Assembly (NCBI GenBank): GCA_934875675.1
Contig: CAKXIK010000028.1
Coordinates: forward strand, 1-20,195
Direction: 5' to 3'
Origin: an uncultured bacterium
GTDB lineage: Bacteria; Bacillota; Clostridia; Oscillospirales; Acutalibacteraceae
Length of the DNA stretch: 20,195 nucleotides
Of this stretch, positions 15,935 through 20,195 are shown in pieces (positions within the stretch are counted from its first letter, which is position 1; every line of letters begins with the position of its first letter). The translations under genes and the position numbers were made by a program. The notes under the pieces were generated by a model. That model saw nothing but the letters and a program-made list of their open reading frames with translations. It made no database searches and was not told the DNA's origin.

Positions 15935-15963
15935 AATATACATAAAACGAATGAAAAAGTCAA
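15935..15963 (-). promoter_or_regulatory. Sigma-A-type promoter for fakA-recG
   Basis: Read leftward, TTGACT (15958-15963), a 17-bp spacer and TATATT (15935-15940), with several overlapping AT-rich alternatives for the -10. The start would be about 110 nt upstream of fakA. Confidence 0.6.
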
Positions 15964-16065
15964 ACATCTGCAAAAAAAAAGTTGTTTTTTCCATTTTTTA
16001 AAAATGGCATCTTACCGCTTAATTTTTATTAAAATGCTTAACAAAACTAAATATTTAATTTTGGT

Positions 16066-16098
16066 ACAAAAAGACCGGAACCGCAAACACGGCTCCGG
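16066..16098 (-). terminator. Rho-independent terminator of spoVS
   Basis: A 9-bp stem with one G-U pair (16090-16098 with 16075-16083) and a 6-nt loop, followed by five T residues when read leftward. It begins 6 bp past the spoVS stop. Confidence 0.8.
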
Positions 16099-16103
16099 CA
16101 AGG

Positions 16104-16364
16104 TTATCTTGGCTCAATAATCAGCTTGATTGCCGTTCGCTCCTCACCAGCAATTTCCACACTGGTAAAAGCTGGAATACAAATGAGATCAACACCTGCA
16201 ACCGCCAAAAAGCCCCGCGCAATTGCGGTTGCCTTGAGTGCTTGATTGGCAGCTCCGGCACCAACTGCCTGCACCTCCACCGCGCCTTGTTCCCTGATTA
16301 CTCCCGCAATTGCACCGGCAACGGAATTGGGAACAGAGTGAGACGACACTTTGAGCACTTCCAT
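16104..16364 (-). CDS. spoVS: Stage V sporulation protein S
   Basis: SpoVS is a small Alba-like protein needed for later steps of sporulation, including coat assembly and septation in B. subtilis. The 86 residues match the family length and sequence, beginning MEVLKVSSHSVPNSVAGAIA and ending KLIIEPR. I chose the ATG at 16364 because a perfect GGAGGTG site sits 5 nt upstream; the longer frame from 16391 adds nine residues not found in the family. It has its own promoter (16424-16452) and terminator (16066-16098), so it is monocistronic. Confidence 0.96.
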   Translation of the reverse strand: MEVLKVSSHSVPNSVAGAIAGVIREQGAVEVQAVGAGAANQALKATAIARGFLAVAGVDLICIPAFTSVEIAGEERTAIKLIIEPR

Positions 16365-16423
16365 CTTGACACCTCCAGATTGTTGCTGCAATGTTTTTTG
16401 TTTCGCGTGAGGATTCTATTTAT

Positions 16424-16452
16424 AGTATACGAAATCGATTTGTAAAATACAA
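16424..16452 (-). promoter_or_regulatory. Promoter of spoVS
   Basis: Read leftward, TTGTAT (16447-16452), a 17-bp spacer and TATACT (16424-16429), a good sigma-A-like pair. A TAGAATCC just downstream resembles the -10 of sigma-H promoters (GAAT core), but I see no matching AGGA-type -35. Confidence 0.6.
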
Positions 16453-16592
16453 GCAAAAATTCAATAACTATTGAAAAAATTTTATGATTCACAACATATT
16501 TTTGTTTTCTTTGCCTTGTTTTAAGCTTTTTTAACGGTTGATAACGAAAAGTTGCAAAATTTGAGAATTGGATGCAAACAAACCGTTCCGAA

Positions 16593-17357
16593 TTAATTTT
16601 CATCCCGTTGATCATCATCTAACAATAAATGGAGCATCTTTTCGGGTGCATTTAAAAAGCGGCGCGTGAGGCAATAATGTTCTGTTTCGCGAAAATCCAC
16701 CTCGTTGATTCCCTCTTGACTGAATTCATAGACTGCTGCACCGGGATATGCCATTAAAATAGGTGAATGTGTCGCAATAATCAACTGTGAATTGCGGTGA
16801 ACCAGACGGTCGATTTCCACTAACAACGCCATCTGTCTGGCTGGGGAAAGCGCCGCCTCCGGTTCATCCAGCAGATAAAGGCCGTCGCCGCCAAACCGAT
16901 TGTGCACGAGCGAAAGAAAACTTTCTCCATGGGACTGACAATGCAGCGAAACACCGCCGTAACTGTCCACTAATCGCGGCGCAGATGCGGCATCTTGATC
17001 AAGATCTTCAATATTGCTCGCAAGATTATACAAGCTTTCCGCACGAAGGAAGAATCCGTCCTTTGCATAGCGTGTTCGCACAAGGGTTAAATATTCATGC
17101 AGCGCTGAATGCGTTTTTCTTGTGGAAAACGTAAAATTTCTCGTTCCGCCTTCTGCATTAAATCCACTTGCAATCGCAATTGCTTCCAACAGCGTTGATT
17201 TTCCCGTTCCGTTTTCACCCACAAAAAACGTGACATCCTTAAAAAAAGATAGCTTTCCGCTTCTTGATAAACTCTTTACCACCGGCAGCTGCGAAAAATA
17301 CTCTGTTTCGGGCGGATCTTTTTTGAGAATAACCTGTTCAATATATTTTCCGTCCAT
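16593..17357 (-). CDS. AAA/ABC-type ATPase, COG3910-like
   Basis: This 254-residue soluble ATPase has Walker A GENGTGKST (47-55), an ABC-like signature region around SHGES (142-146), Walker B LYLLDEPE (160-167) and an H-loop IATHSP (His197). This is the layout of stand-alone ATPases with an ABC fold but no membrane partner (COG3910 type), whose role is not established. I chose the ATG at 17357: it lies 4 bp after the ymdB stop, so the two are almost certainly co-transcribed and probably coupled; the longer frame from 17462 would overlap ymdB by about 100 bp. The coding strand and composition match its neighbours. It separates ymdB from spoVS. Confidence 0.85.
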   Translation of the reverse strand: MDGKYIEQVILKKDPPETEYFSQLPVVKSLSRSGKLSFFKDVTFFVGENGTGKSTLLEAIAIASGFNAEGGTRNFTFSTRKTHSALHEYLTLVRTRYAKDGFFLRAESLYNLASNIEDLDQDAASAPRLVDSYGGVSLHCQSHGESFLSLVHNRFGGDGLYLLDEPEAALSPARQMALLVEIDRLVHRNSQLIIATHSPILMAYPGAAVYEFSQEGINEVDFRETEHYCLTRRFLNAPEKMLHLLLDDDQRDEN

Positions 17358-17361
17358 CTGC

Positions 17362-18132
17362 TTACCGGATATCAAACCGTTCCGCCTGCAGGGTGCGTCC
17401 GGTTTTGTCATCAATGGTAAAGAGTGCACTGTTGAGCATTTGTTCCCCTTGTGCGTTTTCAAAGCGAACCGGCAGCTTACCTTTCATCTTTTGAATCGCA
17501 ATTTCCGGTTTCACCCCAAGCACGGAATCAACCGGACCGGTCATACCCAAGTCGGAAATATATCCGGTTCCGCCCGGCAAAATGCAGCAATCTGCTGTTT
17601 GTACATGCGTGTGTGTACCAACAACTGCTGAAGCGCGCCCATCCAGATAAAATCCCAGCGCACGCTTTTCCCCGGTTGCCTCCGCGTGAAAATCAAAGAC
17701 ACTGATTTTTGCTTCCGGCGTACGGTTTAAAATTGAATCCACCGTTTCAAACGGACAGGCCAAGCTTTCCAGGTAGACGGTTCCCATCACATTCGCAACG
17801 CAAATTTGAACACGTCCCTTATCGACTACGCAGAAGCCTTTTCCAGGCGCACTTGCCGGAAAGTTTGCAGGACGCAGCAAAAACGGTTCACTGTCAAATA
17901 ATTCATAAACCTCCCGCCGGCGAAATGCATGATTGCCGGTTGTGATCACATCCACGCCGCTATCGAACAGATACCCCACCGAGGCAGGGGTAATGCCATT
18001 ACCGTCAGCAGAATTTTCACCGTTGCAAACCACAAGGTCAATTCCCTTCAATTTCTTAAAGGCAGGCAATTTGCTGCGCAAAAACTGGCAGCCTCCACTG
18101 CCAACCACGTCACCAATCATTAAAATATTCAT
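17362..18132 (-). CDS. ymdB: YmdB-family metallophosphoesterase (TIGR00282)
   Basis: YmdB is a dinuclear-metal phosphodiesterase that hydrolyses 2',3'-cyclic nucleotides and, in B. subtilis, shifts cells between motility and biofilm formation. All expected metal ligands can be seen: Asp8 in MIGDVVG, Glu39/Asn40 in NGENSADG, Asn67/His68 in TGNHAF, His149 in DFHAEATGEK, and His174 and His176 in GTHTHVQTAD. Its 256 residues are typical. I chose the ATG at 18132 because GGAAAGGA lies upstream; the 18171 start would add 13 atypical residues. It is followed immediately by an ATPase gene. In B. subtilis the neighbours are rny upstream and spoVS downstream; rny is absent here. Confidence 0.95.
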   Translation of the reverse strand: MNILMIGDVVGSGGCQFLRSKLPAFKKLKGIDLVVCNGENSADGNGITPASVGYLFDSGVDVITTGNHAFRRREVYELFDSEPFLLRPANFPASAPGKGFCVVDKGRVQICVANVMGTVYLESLACPFETVDSILNRTPEAKISVFDFHAEATGEKRALGFYLDGRASAVVGTHTHVQTADCCILPGGTGYISDLGMTGPVDSVLGVKPEIAIQKMKGKLPVRFENAQGEQMLNSALFTIDDKTGRTLQAERFDIR

Positions 18133-18234
18133 ATGACAAATCCTTTCCGGTGAATTGAAATTCCATGACAATCACATTAATTCTGTTTTCCGGCACAACC
18201 CTATCATGCCCATTGATGCTTTTCTTTTTTGTTT

Positions 18235-18262
18235 ATTGTATCATAATTCAACGCAAAAACAA
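18235..18262 (-). promoter_or_regulatory. Promoter for ymdB-ATPase
   Basis: Read leftward, TTGTTT (18257-18262), a 16-bp spacer and TACAAT (18235-18240) preceded by TGA, an extended -10. The transcript would begin about 95 nt before ymdB. Confidence 0.55.
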
Positions 18263-18354
18263 AGAGAACCAATCGTCTTCTATGTTTTTTGTTCAATCCA
18301 ATGCACAATTAAGACTGGTAAAACAACAGCCTATTTTATGAATCGTGCTCGAAA

Positions 18355-18475
18355 GGATAATTTTTATGTAGGATACGATTCATTCCATTGGGCTGCCCTT
18401 TACGTAATCGCAATTTACCACCATATTCCTCGCTTGTTATCGGATAAAACCTGTGATAAAATGAATATACAATTA
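18355..18475 (+). repeat. Diverged repeat, copy A (upstream of the methyltransferase)
   Basis: The core TTTTTATGTAGGATACGATT at 18361-18380 and the block GTAATCGCAATTTAC about 25 bp later align with copy B at 19455-19575, with matching order and near-equal spacing (one extra base in B). The copies are about 1.1 kb apart in direct orientation, each upstream of an accessory gene. Confidence 0.65.
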
Positions 18476-18539
18476 TTTATCTGCTTCGAAATCATAAAGG
18501 CGGTGCACTCGTAATGAGAAGAATCCGAGGTAACTACTC

Positions 18540-18608
18540 GGTGCAGTTTTATGTCTGATAGCAGATTGCATCGAGATTTCCAATTTTATGTTATCAGTTG
18601 GCTGCACC
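18540..18608 (+). repeat. Nested imperfect inverted repeat before the methyltransferase
   Basis: Outer arms GGTGCAG (18540-18546) and CTGCACC (18602-18608) enclose inner arms CTGATA (18555-18560) and TATCAG (18592-18597). It ends about 30 nt before the methyltransferase ribosome binding site. There is no T-tract, so it is not a normal terminator. Confidence 0.5.
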
Positions 18609-18651
18609 TATCGAAAGCAAAAAATATTTTAGACGATAAGGGGTAGTTGCT

Positions 18652-19413
18652 ATGAAAAAAGAGCTCTTAATGAGTCAATGGTTGAAAGAAGAAAATATTG
18701 CGCATATCCATGGTTGGGACTTCTCGCACATTGATGGAAGATGCGAAGAAGAAAAGGACCTGCCATGGGATTACCGCAATATTATAACCGGTTATTTAAA
18801 GCGTGAGGATCAACTTCTTGACCTTGATACCGGCGGAGGAGAGTTTCTGCTCTCTCTTGGTCATCCCTTTTGCAACACAAGCGCAACAGAATCATACCCG
18901 CCAAATGTTTTGCTGTGTCGAGAAACATTGATACCGTTGGGGATTAAATTCAATGAAGCTAACGCAAGTGCTACACTTCCCTTTGGAGATGGAGCCTTTG
19001 ACATGGTAATTAATCGACATGGCGATTTTAATGCAGATGAGATCTATAGGGTTCTAAAGCCAAGTGGCATTTTTGTTACCGAACAAGTAGGTGCAGAAAA
19101 CGATAGATCACTTGTGAATTTACTTCTTCACGATATCGAGATGCCGTTTCCCGATTTGTATCTGGAAAATGTGCTGCAGAAGTTTACTCACGCCGGCTTT
19201 ACCATTTTACAATCACAGGAAGCTTTTCGCCCAATTCGTTTTTATGATGTTGGTGCCTTGGTATGGTTTGCACATATTATTGAATGGGAATTTCCAGGAT
19301 TTACTGTAAACAGGTGCATACAAGAATTATATCATGCAGAAGAGATATTAGAGAAAAACGGTTATATCGAGGGGCAGATACACCGTTTTATGCTTGTCGG
19401 AAGAAAAAAATAG
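18652..19413 (+). CDS. Class I SAM-dependent methyltransferase
   Basis: This 253-residue protein has the class I fold: motif I LLDLDTGGGEF (about 55-65, the SAM-binding Gly loop), an acidic turn region after TSATESYPPN, a motif IV-like FGDGAFDMVINRHGDF (about 110-125) and IYRVLKPSGIFVTEQVG, typical of Methyltransf_11 proteins. The substrate is unknown. An AAGGGG ribosome binding site lies 9 nt before the ATG. Codon use is more AT-rich than the recG or comM region, which fits acquisition. The HAD-family gene follows 180 bp downstream, and both are preceded by copies of the same repeat. Confidence 0.85.
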   Translation: MKKELLMSQWLKEENIAHIHGWDFSHIDGRCEEEKDLPWDYRNIITGYLKREDQLLDLDTGGGEFLLSLGHPFCNTSATESYPPNVLLCRETLIPLGIKFNEANASATLPFGDGAFDMVINRHGDFNADEIYRVLKPSGIFVTEQVGAENDRSLVNLLLHDIEMPFPDLYLENVLQKFTHAGFTILQSQEAFRPIRFYDVGALVWFAHIIEWEFPGFTVNRCIQELYHAEEILEKNGYIEGQIHRFMLVGRKK

Positions 19414-19454
19414 TTCTGGTATCCCTTCACGTGTCCAAGACTTGGATGGCGCTC

Positions 19455-19575
19455 TAAAGAACCGTTTCTATGTAGGATACAATTGAGCCCTATTCGGTTG
19501 CACCCTGTGTAATTGGAATTTACTGCACCGTTGTTCTGTTCTTACATAAGACCTATGAACGAAAGATTGTTTTAA
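19455..19575 (+). repeat. Diverged repeat, copy B (upstream of the HAD gene)
   Basis: The core TTTCTATGTAGGATACAATT and the later GTAATTGGAATTTAC match copy A. It starts just after a short CCAAG-A-CTTGG palindrome (19435-19445) and ends next to the AGGAGG ribosome binding site of the HAD gene. In one frame both copies read FYVGY followed by Asp or Asn, but copy B then meets stop codons, so any coding origin is decayed. Confidence 0.65.
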
Positions 19576-19593
19576 TTTAGGAGGTAAATACCA

Positions 19594-20195
19594 GTGCAAA
19601 AAGTAATCGTATTTGATTTAGGTGGCACCCTTATGGAATATGAAGGTATGCCGTATTCATGGATATCTTATTATCAAGAATGTTTTAATGCTGTTAATAC
19701 TAAATATTCATTGGATTTATCACAAGCGGATATTGAAAAATCCGTTGAGATATTAAAGGAATACAACCCCAGATATAAACCCCGCGAAATTGAATATAGC
19801 TCTGAATTTCTTTTTACAGAAGCAACAAAACATTGGGCAACTAATGTCTTGTTAGATAATATTATTTCTGCATTTTTCAAGGGAATGAAACTGAAGGCAA
19901 AAGTCTACAATGACACAGTACCAATGGTTAAGCAATTAAAAAACATGGATTATAAAATAGCTTCATTGACTAATCTACCATCTTCTATGCCTGATAGATT
20001 GTTTAAGGCTAATATCCCAGAAATATTGGATATCCTTGATTTATACGTTTCATCAGAAATTTGCGGTTATAGAAAGCCACACAAAGCAGGACTTGAATAT
20101 ATTGCTAAACATTATAATGTTAATACAAAAAATTTAATTTTTGTAGGGGACGAAAAGCTGGATATTGATACTGCAAAAAATGCAGGTTGTAAATC
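19594..20195 (+). CDS. HAD-superfamily hydrolase-like protein, 3' end cut by window edge
   Basis: A GTG start at 19594 follows TAGGAGG at an 8-nt spacing. About 200 residues are visible, with no stop before the edge. HAD motif I reads VFDLGGTL near residues 6-13, motif II is the SLTN region, motif III is the Lys in RKPHKAG, and motif IV is VGDEKLDID, so the Rossmann-like HAD core is present with a helical cap between motifs I and II. The second aspartate of the canonical DxDGT is Gly here (DLGGT), a known HAD variant that may reduce or change phosphatase activity. The gene is strongly AT-rich compared with the core region. The substrate cannot be predicted. Confidence 0.85.
   Translation, partial: MQKVIVFDLGGTLMEYEGMPYSWISYYQECFNAVNTKYSLDLSQADIEKSVEILKEYNPRYKPREIEYSSEFLFTEATKHWATNVLLDNIISAFFKGMKLKAKVYNDTVPMVKQLKNMDYKIASLTNLPSSMPDRLFKANIPEILDILDLYVSSEICGYRKPHKAGLEYIAKHYNVNTKNLIFVGDEKLDIDTAKNAGCK

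Larger units (their letters stand above)
18133..18651 (+). other. Intergenic region between divergent ymdB and methyltransferase genes
   Basis: This 519-bp AT-rich stretch contains the ymdB promoter on the minus strand, one copy of a diverged repeat (18355-18475), and a nested inverted repeat (18540-18608) before the methyltransferase. A 119-codon plus-strand frame (18155-18514) has no ribosome binding site and no recognisable domain. Confidence 0.55.

Noticed and set aside
18155..18514. 119-codon plus-strand frame in the right intergenic region
   Set aside because: No ribosome binding site; it overlaps the ymdB leader and promoter, and its end coincides with the repeat copy A. It is more likely non-coding.
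18355..19575. Integron cassettes with attC sites
   Set aside because: No integron integrase is visible and the repeats lack the paired attC core triplets in the right positions; kept only as an unexplained repeat.

Overview
The window looks like chromosomal DNA of a low-to-mid GC, spore-forming, Gram-positive Clostridia-type bacterium; an Oscillospiraceae/Ruminococcaceae-like lineage is my guess from gene content and codon use, not something I could test. The reasons are SpoVS and YmdB (endospore-former genes), FakA beside RecG (a linkage also found in Bacillus), an LCP cell-wall ligase, a YmfF/YmfH-type M16 peptidase pair, Lgt with a Gram-positive style sequence, strong GGAGG-type ribosome binding sites and sigma-A-like promoters. 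There are no tRNA, rRNA, CRISPR, phage or transposase genes.

Layout. 1-6.2 kb is a leftward block: ymfF and ymfH (overlapping by 11 bp), lgt, folD and a secreted SGNH/GDSL hydrolase, starting at a promoter near 6.2 kb and ending at a hairpin terminator at about 85-114. 6.2-11.3 kb runs rightward: comM (divergent from ymfF, with its own promoter), a small Dabb-domain protein, an LCP ligase with its own promoter and a strong bidirectional terminator, an AraC/GyrI-like regulator, and an isolated 38-residue membrane protein with its own promoter, RBS and 23-bp terminator stem. 11.5-18.1 kb runs leftward in three units: ymdB with a COG3910-like AAA ATPase, spoVS with its own promoter and terminator, and fakA-recG-HD protein from a promoter near 15.95 kb. 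18.2 kb to the end is AT-richer accessory DNA on the plus strand: a SAM methyltransferase and a HAD-family protein cut by the window edge, each preceded by a copy of a diverged repeat of about 115 bp.

How it fits together. Much of the core content concerns the cell envelope and genome upkeep: Lgt makes lipoproteins, LCP enzymes attach polymers to peptidoglycan, FakA activates exogenous fatty acids, and the GDSL hydrolase carries a sortase-like tail. RecG and ComM act on branched DNA. YmdB and SpoVS belong to the motility/biofilm/sporulation decision; here the pair known from Bacillus is split by an ATPase gene.

The items most worth a second look are the solitary 38-aa membrane protein with helically phased TTACAA boxes upstream, the paired repeats in front of the two accessory genes at the right end, the missing conventional start codon of the LCP gene (an ATC is best placed), and the sortase-like LPFTP tail on the GDSL hydrolase. 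I did not find a convincing new multi-gene system such as a defence island.
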